DNA from: an uncultured Lachnospiraceae bacterium
GTDB lineage: Bacteria; Bacillota; Clostridia; Lachnospirales; Lachnospiraceae
Direction: 5' to 3'
NCBI GenBank assembly: GCA_910579275.1
Contig: CAJTTO010000009.1
Span: 30,415-94,414 of the forward strand
DNA length: 64,000 nucleotides
Shown: in pieces, positions 16,618-25,342 of the stretch
How positions within the stretch are numbered: position 1 is the stretch's first letter
Layout of the letters: each line of letters opens with the position of its first letter
The notes under the pieces: model-generated
The model's database searches: none
What the model saw: the letters and a program-made list of their open reading frames with translations, nothing else
What the model was told of the DNA's origin: nothing
Made by a program: the position numbers and the translations under genes

Positions 16618-18144
16618 ATGGAATATGTGCTGACATCTGCTGAAATGAAAGACGCGGACAAAGCTGCAATCAATGATTATGGTATAGAATCGCTTGTTTT
16701 GATGGAGCGCGCCGCCCTGCAGACAGTGCGCGTGATTGTGGACAGATTTGGTTCGGATATTTACGTGGGGGTAATGGCGGGAAGCGGCAATAATGGCGGA
16801 GACGGTATTGCCATAGCGCGTATTTTTCAGGAGCATGGAATCCGTGCGGAGATTAATCTGATCGGCGATGTGTCAAAGCTCACGCCGGAGACAAAGTCCC
16901 AGCTCGACACAGCGAGAAAATTGAATATTCCGATTCACTATGGCATGGAGCATACCTTGTATGATGTGATTGTTGACGCACTGTTTGGCATTGGCATCGC
17001 GCGTGATATTGAGGGAAAATACAGAAAGGCAATTGAGGCTGTGAACGCATCCAAAGCCAAAATTGTGGCAGTGGATATTCCTTCCGGAGTCAACGCGGAC
17101 AATGGAAGTATTATGGGATGTGCGGTGAAAGCTGACATCACTGTCACATTTGCCTACAGAAAGCTCGGAATCATGCTGTATCCGGGAGCTTCCTGCGCAG
17201 GTGAGGTGATTTGTGTTCCGATTGGGATTCCGGGGGCTGTGACAGAGCACAAGCGGAAAGGTGTTGTAACGTTTACGGATGCAAAAAAAGATTTGCAGCT
17301 TCCTGTGAGGAGCCCGTCGGGAAATAAGGGAACCTATGGGAAAGTGCTGCTTGTTGCGGGAAGCAGGAGCATGGGCGGGGCATGTCTGTTGTCCGCGCTG
17401 AGTGCGTACAGGACAGGCGCCGGCATGGTGCGGATTTTTACGGCGCTGGACAACCGCGAGGGGCTGCTGAAAAAGCTTCCGGAGGCGATTGTGGACACTT
17501 ACGTGGATGACGGGAATTCGGACATTACACCGGACGAAGTAAACGCGCTGGCTATGGGAATAGAATGGGCAGATGTGGTTGCAGTCGGTCCGGGCATCTC
17601 GATGTCCGACAAGGCAAAAACCATACTGGACATATCGCTGAAGAATTGCGTGAAGCCCATGGTGGTTGACGCGGATGCGTTAAATATTCTGGCACAAAAT
17701 CCGAAGCTGTTAAAAACATTTGAATATGGGCGCAGGAAAAATGACAGTGATGTCATTTTTACGCCGCATCTCGGAGAATTTTCAAGAATTATGAAATATC
17801 CGGTAGCGGAAATCAAAAGAAACATTATCGCCTGCTGTAAGCTATTTACAAAAAGCCATGATGTGTCGCTTGTGTGTAAGGATGCAAGGACTGTGGTTGC
17901 AAAGAGAGGGAAACTCACCTACCTTAATTCAAGCGGGAATGACGGAATGGCAACGGCAGGCTCCGGGGATGTGCTTACGGGGATTATTGCCGGGCTGCTG
18001 GCGCAGGGACTTAGCGGATTCGAGGCAGCTGTCATGGGAACCTACATACATGGGCTTGCCGGCGATATGGCAAGGAATAAAACATCGGCATATTATATAA
18101 TGGCACAGGACATTATTAAGTCATTGAAAGATATTATAAATTAG
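16618..18144 (+). CDS. nnr: bifunctional NAD(P)HX epimerase / ADP-dependent dehydratase
   Basis: About 508 aa, two fused domains. Residues 1-210 are the YjeF_N epimerase (GSGNNGGDGIAIARI, VDIPSGVNADNG). Residues about 225-505 are the ribokinase-like YjeF_C dehydratase (GKVLLVAGSRSMGGACLLSA, VVDADALN, FTPHLGEFSRI, and the catalytic N-x-G-x-D-x-x-A-x-x-G-S-G-D-V-L-T-G-I). It restores hydrated NADH and NADPH. ATG 16618 is chosen over TTG 16606 because it opens at the conserved MEYVLTSAEM and has GAAGGG at proper distance. It is followed by repeats and alr. Confidence 0.95.
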   Translation: MEYVLTSAEMKDADKAAINDYGIESLVLMERAALQTVRVIVDRFGSDIYVGVMAGSGNNGGDGIAIARIFQEHGIRAEINLIGDVSKLTPETKSQLDTARKLNIPIHYGMEHTLYDVIVDALFGIGIARDIEGKYRKAIEAVNASKAKIVAVDIPSGVNADNGSIMGCAVKADITVTFAYRKLGIMLYPGASCAGEVICVPIGIPGAVTEHKRKGVVTFTDAKKDLQLPVRSPSGNKGTYGKVLLVAGSRSMGGACLLSALSAYRTGAGMVRIFTALDNREGLLKKLPEAIVDTYVDDGNSDITPDEVNALAMGIEWADVVAVGPGISMSDKAKTILDISLKNCVKPMVVDADALNILAQNPKLLKTFEYGRRKNDSDVIFTPHLGEFSRIMKYPVAEIKRNIIACCKLFTKSHDVSLVCKDARTVVAKRGKLTYLNSSGNDGMATAGSGDVLTGIIAGLLAQGLSGFEAAVMGTYIHGLAGDMARNKTSAYYIMAQDIIKSLKDIIN

Positions 18145-18152
18145 TCTATTTG

Positions 18153-18253
18153 AGCCGCCCAAAGCGGGCAGATGGGAGTTAGTGTGAAATCAGAGATTTC
18201 ACCATCTTGATTTGTACGCCTGCTAAAGCAGGCAGATGGGAGTTAGTGTGAAA
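18153..18253. repeat. tandem pair of GCC-hairpin/ATGGGAG repeats before alr
   Basis: A 23-bp sequence starting GGCAGATGGGAGTTAG is present identically at 18167-18189 and 18231-18253, offset 64. Each copy is preceded by a small hairpin (GCCC-AAAGC-GGGC at about 18157; GCCTGC-TAAA-GCAGGC at 18218-18233). Between them, 18184-18202 is a perfect 8-bp palindrome GTGAAATC-AGA-GATTTCAC. A related unit occurs at 54862-54895. The block occupies nearly the whole nnr-alr gap. Confidence 0.75.
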
Positions 18254-18291
18254 ATTGTTCTAAGGCAGCAAAAGACAGCATGGAGGATATT

Positions 18292-19452
18292 ATGAGACAG
18301 TATGACAGAGCGTGGGCGGAGATAGATCTTGATGCGGTGCAGTATAACATTGATCGTATCAGGGAAAAAATTCACGCGGACACAAAAATCATTGTAGTGA
18401 TAAAGACGGACGGATATGGGCATGGTGCAGTGCAGATTGCACGAATGCTGGAACGTGAGGACAGTGTATGGGGGTATGCGGTTGCCACAGCGGAGGAAGC
18501 ATTTTCGCTTAGACAGAATCATATTTGTAAGCCGATAATGATATTAGGATACACATTTCCGGATAATTATGAACAGCTTATTTCGGAGGAAGTACGCGCT
18601 ACGGTATTTACATACGAAAGCGCAAAGGAATTGTCTGAGGCAGCTCTCAGGGTTGGGAAAAAGTGTAGGATACACATTAAAATTGACACAGGGATGACGA
18701 GAATCGGTCTGCATCCTGACGACGAAGGACTGGCGCTTATCAGAAAGATCCTTGCACTTCCGGAGCTGGAGACAGAAGGGATTTTTACCCATTTTGCGAC
18801 AGCGGACGAGGCGGACAGGACAAAGGCATACCAGCAGATGAAGGTTTTCCGGAATTATACGGAGAGGATTTCCAAGGAGTTAAAATTTGAGATTCCCATG
18901 AAACACTGTTCAAACAGCGCGGCGATTGTTGAGATGCCTGAGGCAAATATGGACGCTGTGCGTGCAGGCATTATTTTATATGGCTTATGGCCGTCACAGG
19001 AAGTTAAGGCGGACAATAAGATACAGCTTAGGCCGGCGCTCTCGCTCAAATCAAGAATCGTATATGTAAAGACAGTTCCGAAAGGTCAGGAGATTAGTTA
19101 TGGAGGAACTTACACCACGACAAAGGATACCAGAGTTGCGACAATCTGCATCGGTTATGGGGACGGATATCCCAGAAGCCTCTCCAATGTCGGGCATGTG
19201 CTGTTGAAGGGGCAGCGCGCGCCGATTCTGGGGCGTGTGTGCATGGATCAGTTTATGATAGATGTGACCAATATTAACACGGATATCTGTGTGGGCGACA
19301 AAGTGACCCTGATAGGAGCAGACGGGGGTGAATGTATCACCATGGAGGAGCTTGGGGAGATATCCGGCCGGTTCAACTACGAGCTTGCCTGTGATATCGG
19401 GAAGAGGATTCCTAGGATTTACAAATCGGACGATACATTGTTATATGAATAA
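18292..19452 (+). CDS. alr: alanine racemase
   Basis: About 386 aa. PLP-binding Lys38 lies in IKTDGYGHG, a variant of the usual K-A-D-A-Y-G-H-G. The barrel motif KIDTGMTRIG, the catalytic Tyr region ISYGGTY, and VCMDQFMIDV are present. It makes D-Ala for peptidoglycan in the cytoplasm. ATG 18292 is preferred over 18280 because GGAGG lies 6 nt upstream of it and the first ATG would overlap that site. Downstream mazF mirrors the alr-ndoA order of Bacillus. Confidence 0.95.
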   Translation: MRQYDRAWAEIDLDAVQYNIDRIREKIHADTKIIVVIKTDGYGHGAVQIARMLEREDSVWGYAVATAEEAFSLRQNHICKPIMILGYTFPDNYEQLISEEVRATVFTYESAKELSEAALRVGKKCRIHIKIDTGMTRIGLHPDDEGLALIRKILALPELETEGIFTHFATADEADRTKAYQQMKVFRNYTERISKELKFEIPMKHCSNSAAIVEMPEANMDAVRAGIILYGLWPSQEVKADNKIQLRPALSLKSRIVYVKTVPKGQEISYGGTYTTTKDTRVATICIGYGDGYPRSLSNVGHVLLKGQRAPILGRVCMDQFMIDVTNINTDICVGDKVTLIGADGGECITMEELGEISGRFNYELACDIGKRIPRIYKSDDTLLYE

Positions 19453-19551
19453 AGAATAAATTTTATTTTTAATCATGCGGCTGCTGTATAAAAATTTCTC
19501 TGATGGCAAAAATAGTATCATACAACATAAAGATTTGCGAAACAGGGGTGT

Positions 19552-19899
19552 ATGATTATGAAAAGAGGAGATATTTATTATGCAGATTTAAGACCGGTAG
19601 TGGGATCCGAGCAGGGTGGCGTCAGACCGGTGCTGATTATACAAAATGATGTGGGAAACAAGCACAGCCCGACGGTAATCTGTGCAGCAATCACTTCCAA
19701 GCTGAACAAGGCGAACCTGCCGACACATATTGAGCTGAACGCAGGGAACTACGACATGGTAAAGGATTCGGTAATACTGCTTGAGCAGTTGAGGACAATT
19801 GATAAAAAGCGTCTGAAGGATAAAGTGTGCCACCTTGACACACCGATTATGCAGAGGGTAAACAGAGCCTTGCAAATCAGCCTCGAGCTTGATACATAA
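19552..19899 (+). CDS. mazF: MazF/EndoA endoribonuclease toxin, no adjacent antitoxin
   Basis: 115 aa, full length for the EndoA/MazF group, beginning M-I-x-K-R-G-D-I-Y-Y-A-D-L and containing VGSEQGGVRPVLIIQND, ICAAITSK, LPTHIEL and SVILLEQLRTIDKKRL, all close to B. subtilis EndoA. It cleaves mRNA at short specific motifs. The start matches the M-I-V-K-R-G of EndoA; GGGG lies upstream. In Bacillus an antitoxin gene sits between alr and ndoA; here the 99 nt between alr and mazF contains no such frame, and none follows. Control must come from elsewhere or from operon-level restraint. Confidence 0.93.
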   Translation: MIMKRGDIYYADLRPVVGSEQGGVRPVLIIQNDVGNKHSPTVICAAITSKLNKANLPTHIELNAGNYDMVKDSVILLEQLRTIDKKRLKDKVCHLDTPIMQRVNRALQISLELDT

Positions 19900-19946
19900 A
19901 TGTAAAGGCTTGGATATTGACGTTTTGGTTCAGGAATGATATATTA

Positions 19947-19984
19947 GAAAGGTGTAGCCTGCAAGAGTGCGGATTACACCTTTC
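19947..19984 (+). other. hairpin in the leader of the CNNM/CBS gene
   Basis: GAAAGGTGTA (19947-19956) pairs perfectly with TACACCTTTC (19975-19984) around an 18-nt loop. It is followed by TTGCG rather than a T-run, so termination is possible but weak. Confidence 0.45.
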
Positions 19985-20032
19985 TTGCGTACCAAATATC
20001 AATGAATTCAAAAGAATAAAGGAGAAAAGGAA

Positions 20033-21415
20033 ATGGATGATGGAGGGGCTTCGGCCTGTAGTATGTTTATTTTTTTTGCTTTGCTCATAATCGAGGCAAT
20101 TCTGACCGGTTTCAACAAAGCAATACCTATTTTGAATGAAAAGGAAATCGAACGCAGGGCAGTGGAGGAGAAAGACAAGAAGTCAATCCTGCTCAACCGG
20201 ATAATTGAACGTTCTACAATATATGTCAATTCTATCCAGATGATAACGACACTGGTAGAGCTTGTGATGGGGTACTTTTTTCTCCCGCGGTGGACAGTTG
20301 CATTTGGAAGATGGCTTGACCGGCTGGCACTTTTTCAGGAAATGAGTGATGCGGCAAGGCACTGGACAGCGCTGGTACTGGCGGCGATTGCTTTAATGTA
20401 TATTCTGCTTACATTCGGAATTCTTTTTCCGAAAAAGATTGCACAGAAATATCCGGATGCGTGGGCGTACCGCTTTATCCGCCCGATACAATTTTTAAGG
20501 ACTGCGCTTTATCCGCTGACAGGCATAATCGCGGTTTCGGCGAATGCCCTCCTTCGGGTTTTCGGTCTGCGGAATGCGGATGAACAGGCAGACGTGACGG
20601 AGGAAGAAATCATTTCCATGGTAAACGAGGGACACGAGCTGGGCGTCCTCGAGGCGGGCGAGGTGGAAATGATTACAAATATTTTCGAATTTGGTGACAA
20701 GGAAGCAAGTGACATCATGACGCACCGCAATAACATTATGGCGATTGACAGCAGTATGCCGTTCAAGGATGCGCTCAATTTTATGCTGAAGGAGAGCAAC
20801 AGCAGATACCCTGTGTATGAAGAAAACCTTGACCATATTCTTGGTGTGCTGTACCTGAAAGATGCCATGCGGATACATACTTCTGACGAGAGTCTGAATC
20901 ATCCGGTCGGAACAGTGGACGGGCTTCTCCGTGAGGCTGTGTACGTTCCGGAAACCAAAAATATTGATGACCTGTTCCGCAGCATGCAGTCCGAAAAAAA
21001 TCAGATGGTGATTGTCATGGACGAGTACGGGCAGACTTCGGGTCTTGTCACGATGGAGGATATTCTTGAGGAAATCGTTGGAAATATCATGGACGAGTAC
21101 GATCCCGAGGAAAACCATATCGAAGAGAAAGGCGAAAACGAATATGTTATCGAGGGGATGACAAAGCTTGAGGATCTGAAGGAACGGTTCGGAATTTCTT
21201 TTGGAGAGACGGAATTTGAGACGCTCAACGGCTATATGATATCAAAGCTTGACCGCATACCGGACGAGGATGAAAATTCCGAGGTCGAGGTTGACGGGTA
21301 TACTTTTCAGATCGTAAAGGTGGAGAAGAATGTGATACAATCCGTTCTTGTCAAAAAAGTAGAACAGGGGCAGCCGGAATCCGAACAGGATATGGAGCCC
21401 TCTGAAAATATATAA
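20033..21415 (+). CDS. CNNM/CorC (HlyC) family transporter with CBS pair
   Basis: 460 aa membrane protein. Residues 1-190 form the CNNM (DUF21) transmembrane domain with about four hydrophobic segments (SMFIFFALLIIEAILTGF, MITTLVELVMGYFF, ALVLAAIALMYILLTFGI, YPLTGIIAVSANALL). Residues about 210-335 hold two CBS motifs (DIMTHRNNIMAID; QMVIVMDEYGQTSGLVTMEDILEEIVG). The CorC_HlyC domain occupies about 350-440. The family is linked to Mg2+ or Co2+ export, with the CBS pair sensing ATP-Mg. AAAGGAGAAAAGG precedes the ATG. Named hemolysin in older annotation, which is misleading. Confidence 0.9.
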   Translation: MDDGGASACSMFIFFALLIIEAILTGFNKAIPILNEKEIERRAVEEKDKKSILLNRIIERSTIYVNSIQMITTLVELVMGYFFLPRWTVAFGRWLDRLALFQEMSDAARHWTALVLAAIALMYILLTFGILFPKKIAQKYPDAWAYRFIRPIQFLRTALYPLTGIIAVSANALLRVFGLRNADEQADVTEEEIISMVNEGHELGVLEAGEVEMITNIFEFGDKEASDIMTHRNNIMAIDSSMPFKDALNFMLKESNSRYPVYEENLDHILGVLYLKDAMRIHTSDESLNHPVGTVDGLLREAVYVPETKNIDDLFRSMQSEKNQMVIVMDEYGQTSGLVTMEDILEEIVGNIMDEYDPEENHIEEKGENEYVIEGMTKLEDLKERFGISFGETEFETLNGYMISKLDRIPDEDENSEVEVDGYTFQIVKVEKNVIQSVLVKKVEQGQPESEQDMEPSENI

Positions 21416-21442
21416 AGAGTGAAGATAAAGGAGAATTAGAAT

Positions 21443-22171
21443 ATGTCAGGACATTCAAAGTTTGCGAACATTAAACACAAAAAGGAAAAAAATGATGCGG
21501 CAAAGGGAAAAATCTTTACGATTATCGGGCGTGAGATTGCAGTTGCAGTTAAGGAGGGCGGACCAGACCCCGCCAACAATTTCAAGCTTGCACAGGTGAT
21601 CGCAAAGGCTAAGGCGAACAATATGCCAAACGACACGATTGACCGCGGCATCAAGAAGGCAGCAGGTGACGGAAATGCAGTAAATTACGAGCACGTTACA
21701 TATGAGGGTTACGGACCGAACGGAATCGCTATTATTGTAGAGGCGCTCACAGACAACAAGAACAGGACAGCGGCAAATGTCAGAAGTGCATTTACAAAGG
21801 GGAACGGAAGCATTGGAACGCAGGGGTGTGTTTCCTTTATGTTTGACGAAAAGGGACAGATTATTATTGACAAGGAAGAGTGCGGTATGGGTGCGGACGA
21901 CCTTATGATGGTTGCACTTGACGCGGGTGCGGAGGATTTTTCAGAGGAGGATGACAGCTTCGAAATTATCACGATGCCGGACGATTTCAATGCTGTGTAT
22001 CAGGCTTTGCAGGACAACAATATTGCCATGGCAAGTGCTGAGGTTACAATGATTCCCCAGAACTATGTGTCACTTACGGATGAGACAGCCGTGAAAAACC
22101 TGAACAGGACGCTTGACATGCTTGACGAGGATGACGATGTGCAGGCAGTGTACCATAACTGGGAGGAGTAG
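21443..22171 (+). CDS. YebC/PmpR family protein
   Basis: 242 aa, beginning MSGHSKFANIKHKK and containing TIIGREIAVAVKEGG, ANNMPNDTIDRGIKKA and YEGYGPNGIAIIVE, the universal signatures of the family. YebC proteins have been described both as transcription regulators and, more recently, as ribosome-associated factors that relieve stalling (TACO1-like). It lies 27 nt after the CNNM gene, with AAAGGAG before ATG. Cytoplasmic. Confidence 0.95.
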   Translation: MSGHSKFANIKHKKEKNDAAKGKIFTIIGREIAVAVKEGGPDPANNFKLAQVIAKAKANNMPNDTIDRGIKKAAGDGNAVNYEHVTYEGYGPNGIAIIVEALTDNKNRTAANVRSAFTKGNGSIGTQGCVSFMFDEKGQIIIDKEECGMGADDLMMVALDAGAEDFSEEDDSFEIITMPDDFNAVYQALQDNNIAMASAEVTMIPQNYVSLTDETAVKNLNRTLDMLDEDDDVQAVYHNWEE

Positions 22172-22192
22172 GGAATATTACCTATTTCAGGG

Positions 22193-22221
22193 TTGACAAA
22201 TTCTAAACGATCCGTTATAAT
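22193..22221 (+). promoter_or_regulatory. strong promoter of the T-box/tyrS transcript
   Basis: TTGACA (22193-22198), 17-nt spacer, TATAAT (22216-22221): consensus in both hexamers. Transcription should start near 22228. Confidence 0.85.
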
Positions 22222-22227
22222 TTCTAC

Positions 22228-22568
22228 ATAGTTAAAGGCTATGAAGAGAAAAAGTAGCTTTCATGGGAACTTACAGAAAGCAGCCGGCTGATGAGAGGCG
22301 CAAGGGAAAGTGAAAGGGAATACATCTTGGAGTTGCACACCGAAATCCGCGTACATGTTCATGAGCGCGCAAGAGTAGACTGTGACGGAGTCCCCAAACG
22401 TTATATTGGGAAGAGTATCGGAAAGAATGCGAAAGCATATTCGTTTCCCGTACTTGCAGAGGCATAGGGCGTGAGTCCTGTGTGAAAAAAGGTGGTAACA
22501 CGTGGTATGCATATAAATGAAAAATACCTCGTCCTTTGAATGAAGCACATTCAGGGGACGAGTTTTTT
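22228..22568 (+). promoter_or_regulatory. tyrosine T-box riboswitch with terminator
   Basis: A 340-nt leader that explains the gene-free interval before tyrS. Stem I starts with GAAGAGAAAAAGTAGC; the AGCCGGCTGATGAGA kink-turn region follows. The likely specifier is TAC (Tyr) at 22321-22323, in GGAATACATC. The T-box motif AAAGGTGGTAACACG is at about 22488-22503. The intrinsic terminator is CTCGTCC...GGACGAG with TTTTTT (22528-22568). Uncharged tRNA-Tyr binding would favour the antiterminator and raise TyrS. The gap from 22569 to the tyrS start shows no other feature beyond a GCCGCC/GGCGGC stretch. Confidence 0.92.
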
Positions 22569-22691
22569 GCATTCCATGCAGAAAAGTATGCCGCCAAGGC
22601 GGCGCATGGAGACGTACAGTGAGTAAGTGAGACCATACTTGATTGTACAGAATACTAGTCCCCGCGTCAACAGTGAAAGGAGAGAAAGAGA

Positions 22692-23912
22692 ATGCAATTG
22701 TATGATGAATTAGTGGCAAGAGGACTCATTGCCCAAGTGACAGACGAACAAGAAATCAGGGAAATGGTGAATGCAGGAAAAGCTGTATTTTACATTGGAT
22801 TTGATCCGACGGCAGACAGCCTTCACGTAGGGCATTTCATGGCACTCTGTCTGATGAAACGCCTCCAGATGGCAGGAAACAGACCAATAGCCCTGATTGG
22901 CGGGGGCACAGCCATGATTGGAGACCCCTCCGGCAAGACGGATATGCGCAAGATGATGACAACGGAAACCATACAGCATAATGTGGACTGCTTCAAAGAG
23001 CAGATGAGCAAGTTCATTGAATTTGGTGAAGGCAAGGCAATGCTGGTCAATAATGCGGACTGGATCCTTGATCTTAACTACATGGATGTTTTGCGTGAGG
23101 TAGGACCGCACTTTTCCGTAAACAGAATGCTGGCGGCAGAGTGCTACAAACAGCGCATGGAGAAAGGGCTTACATTTTTAGAGTTCAATTACATGATTAT
23201 GCAGAGCTTTGACTTCTACACGCTATTTCAGAAATACGGCTGCAATATGCAGTTTGGCGGAGATGATCAGTGGAGCAACATGCTTGGCGGCACGGAGTTG
23301 ATTCGCCGTAAGCTTGGCAAGGACGCATATGCTATGACAATCAACCTCCTGTTGAATTCGGAAGGCAAAAAGATGGGCAAGACGGAGTCCGGCGCTGTGT
23401 GGCTTGATGCCGAAAAAACGTCACCGTATGAGTTTTTCCAGTACTGGAGAAATGTATCTGACGCGGACGTGATTAAGTGCCTGAAAATGCTTACATTCCT
23501 TCCGCTTGAGGAGATTGAAGCGATGGAAAAATGGGAAGGCAGCGAACTTAATAAGGCAAAGGAAATTCTTGCATTTGAGCTGACGCAGCTGGTACATGGC
23601 ACCGAGGAGGCGCAGAAAGCAAAAGAGGCAGCCGCTGCACTGTTTGCGGGTGGCGCAAACTCAGAGAATATGCCGAAGACAGAACTGACGGATGATGATT
23701 TTACAGATGGCAGCATTGACATCCTGTCCCTCCTTGTGAGAGCGGGAATGACCACGTCAAAATCCGAGGCAAGGCGTGCCGTGGAGCAGGGCGGCGTATC
23801 CGTGAATGGGGAAAAAGTGACCGATGTCAAGGCTGTATTTGACAAAGCAGCTTTCGCGGAAGAATTTGTCCTCAAAAAAGGGAAAAAGAGCTTTCAAAGA
23901 ATTGTTCTTTAA
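22692..23912 (+). CDS. tyrS: tyrosyl-tRNA synthetase
   Basis: 406 aa class I synthetase. HIGH-type motif HVGHF lies in DPTADSLHVGHFMAL, tyrosine-pocket segments GDDQWSNMLGG and FNYMIMQSFDF are present, and the KMSKS loop appears as KKMGKTESG. The C-terminal S4 RNA-binding domain (about 340-406) is visible in TTSKSEARRAVEQGGVSVNGEKV. GAAAGGAGAG precedes ATG. Under T-box control; ends in a strong terminator shared with convergent prs. Confidence 0.97.
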   Translation: MQLYDELVARGLIAQVTDEQEIREMVNAGKAVFYIGFDPTADSLHVGHFMALCLMKRLQMAGNRPIALIGGGTAMIGDPSGKTDMRKMMTTETIQHNVDCFKEQMSKFIEFGEGKAMLVNNADWILDLNYMDVLREVGPHFSVNRMLAAECYKQRMEKGLTFLEFNYMIMQSFDFYTLFQKYGCNMQFGGDDQWSNMLGGTELIRRKLGKDAYAMTINLLLNSEGKKMGKTESGAVWLDAEKTSPYEFFQYWRNVSDADVIKCLKMLTFLPLEEIEAMEKWEGSELNKAKEILAFELTQLVHGTEEAQKAKEAAAALFAGGANSENMPKTELTDDDFTDGSIDILSLLVRAGMTTSKSEARRAVEQGGVSVNGEKVTDVKAVFDKAAFAEEFVLKKGKKSFQRIVL

Positions 23913-23947
23913 AAAACCGCGTGTGCATAATGCACACGCGGTTTTTT
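23911..23947. terminator. bidirectional terminator between tyrS and prs
   Basis: A 17-bp perfect stem AAAAAACCGCGTGTGCA / TGCACACGCGGTTTTTT with a TAA loop. It carries T-runs in both orientations and overlaps the tyrS stop codon. Confidence 0.92.
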
Positions 23948-23965
23948 ATGCAAAATCCAATCCCT

Positions 23966-25156
23966 CTATACGGCATAGATTTCTCCGCCCTTGTTATAGA
24001 TATCAAGAATCTGCTGGATTTTTTCGGTAGGAGACGTAATTGGCTCCATGGATAAGTCATGGTTTGTGAAGTCGATGATGGATGCAAGGAACTTGCTCAT
24101 ATCAGCCTCAATATAATAAGGTCTTGTCAATAATTCAGGCGGACGATAGGAGAGGTTTGTGGTAATCACCTTGTCAAATACACCCTCCTGATATGCCTTG
24201 TCAAACGCATCAAGTCCGTTTGTAAAGATTCCAAAGGTGGTACAGATAAACACGCGTCGGGCTTTCATTTCCTTCAACTGTCTGGACGTATCAATCATGC
24301 TTTCGCCGGATGAAATCATGTCGTCGATGATGATGATATCTTTTCCTTCGATGTCATTTCCAAGAAATTCGTGTGCGACAATCGGATTTTTGCCATTTAC
24401 AATGGTGGAGTAGTCACGCCTTTTGTAAAACATTCCTGTATCGGCTCCCAGTACCGATGAAAAATAAATGGCTCTGTCCAAGGCACCCTCGTCGGGCGAG
24501 ATGACGATGACGTGCTCCTTGTCCAGTATCAGGTCTTTCTCGGCGCGCAGAAGTGCCCGTGTAAACTGATAGTGTGCGGGAAAATTGTCAAAACCGCTCA
24601 GCGGTGCGGCATTCTGGATTCTGGGGTCGTGTGCGTCAAATGTAATGAAGTTGGTCACCCCCATTTTGGTCAGCTCTTCAAAGGCATATGCACAGTCGAG
24701 GGACTCCCTGCCTGTTCTCCTGTGCTGCCTGCCCTCATATAAAAATGGCATGATGACATTAATGCGGTGTGCCTTGCCGTTTGTCGCGGCGATGACACGT
24801 TTCAGATCCTGATAATGGTCATCAGGTGACATATGGTTGGTGTAGCCGTTCATGGTATATGTGAGACTGTGGTTGCAGACATCCACAAGGATAAACAAAT
24901 CCTTTCCACGCACGGTTTCTTCGAGGACTGCCTTTCCCTCGCCGCTGTTAAAACGTGGTGTCTTGAACTGGAACAGATAATTTTTTTCGGAGTAACCCTG
25001 AAAAGCCGGGTCGTTGTTGTATACATTGTTTACCTTGCTGCGAAAATCAACCAGATAATCGTTTACTTTATTTCCAAGCTCTGCGGCGCTGTCCAAAACC
25101 ATTAGTTTTAAGGGGGCAACGGGCATCGCATTTTCTAATTTTTTTAAATATGACAT
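23966..25156 (-). CDS. prs: ribose-phosphate pyrophosphokinase
   Basis: About 396 aa, longer than the classical 315-aa enzyme and typical of the long clostridial form. Motifs: VISPDEGALDRA (family P-D-x-G-A-x-x-R-A), FITFDAHDPRIQN, and the PRPP loop IIIDDMISSGES, where classical enzymes read VDDMIDTAGT. It makes PRPP from ribose-5-phosphate and ATP. The start is set at 25156 because the predicted minus-strand promoter places transcription start near 25187, excluding more upstream ATGs, and GAAAGGA lies ahead of this one. The C-terminus ends EKIQQILDIYNKGGEIYAV. Confidence 0.9.
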   Translation of the reverse strand: MSYLKKLENAMPVAPLKLMVLDSAAELGNKVNDYLVDFRSKVNNVYNNDPAFQGYSEKNYLFQFKTPRFNSGEGKAVLEETVRGKDLFILVDVCNHSLTYTMNGYTNHMSPDDHYQDLKRVIAATNGKAHRINVIMPFLYEGRQHRRTGRESLDCAYAFEELTKMGVTNFITFDAHDPRIQNAAPLSGFDNFPAHYQFTRALLRAEKDLILDKEHVIVISPDEGALDRAIYFSSVLGADTGMFYKRRDYSTIVNGKNPIVAHEFLGNDIEGKDIIIIDDMISSGESMIDTSRQLKEMKARRVFICTTFGIFTNGLDAFDKAYQEGVFDKVITTNLSYRPPELLTRPYYIEADMSKFLASIIDFTNHDLSMEPITSPTEKIQQILDIYNKGGEIYAV

Positions 25157-25193
25157 GATGTATGGATTCCTTTCAAATAAGTCGTTCATATAA

Positions 25194-25239
25194 TTTATAT
25201 CATTCAGGTAGTGACACGTCAAGGAATTTCTAGTATAAT
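25194..25239. promoter_or_regulatory. back-to-back divergent promoters of prs and the DUF512 gene
   Basis: Minus strand: TTGACG (25217-25222), 17-nt spacer, TATAAA (25194-25199) for prs. Plus strand: GTGACA (25211-25216), 17-nt spacer, TATAAT (25234-25239) for the DUF512 gene. The two -35 boxes directly abut, so the polymerases would compete for the same DNA. Confidence 0.65.
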
Positions 25240-25342
25240 CCACATTAAATAGTAACAGTTGTTCCTTTGGGTTCCTGTTACATGAAATACCTTAGAGCGT
25301 GTTTTGTGAGGATTATTAAAAATAGAATAAAGGAAAAGGAAA

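Noticed and set aside
18153..18253. CRISPR array
   Set aside because: Only two repeat copies, unequal surroundings, no cas genes anywhere in the window.
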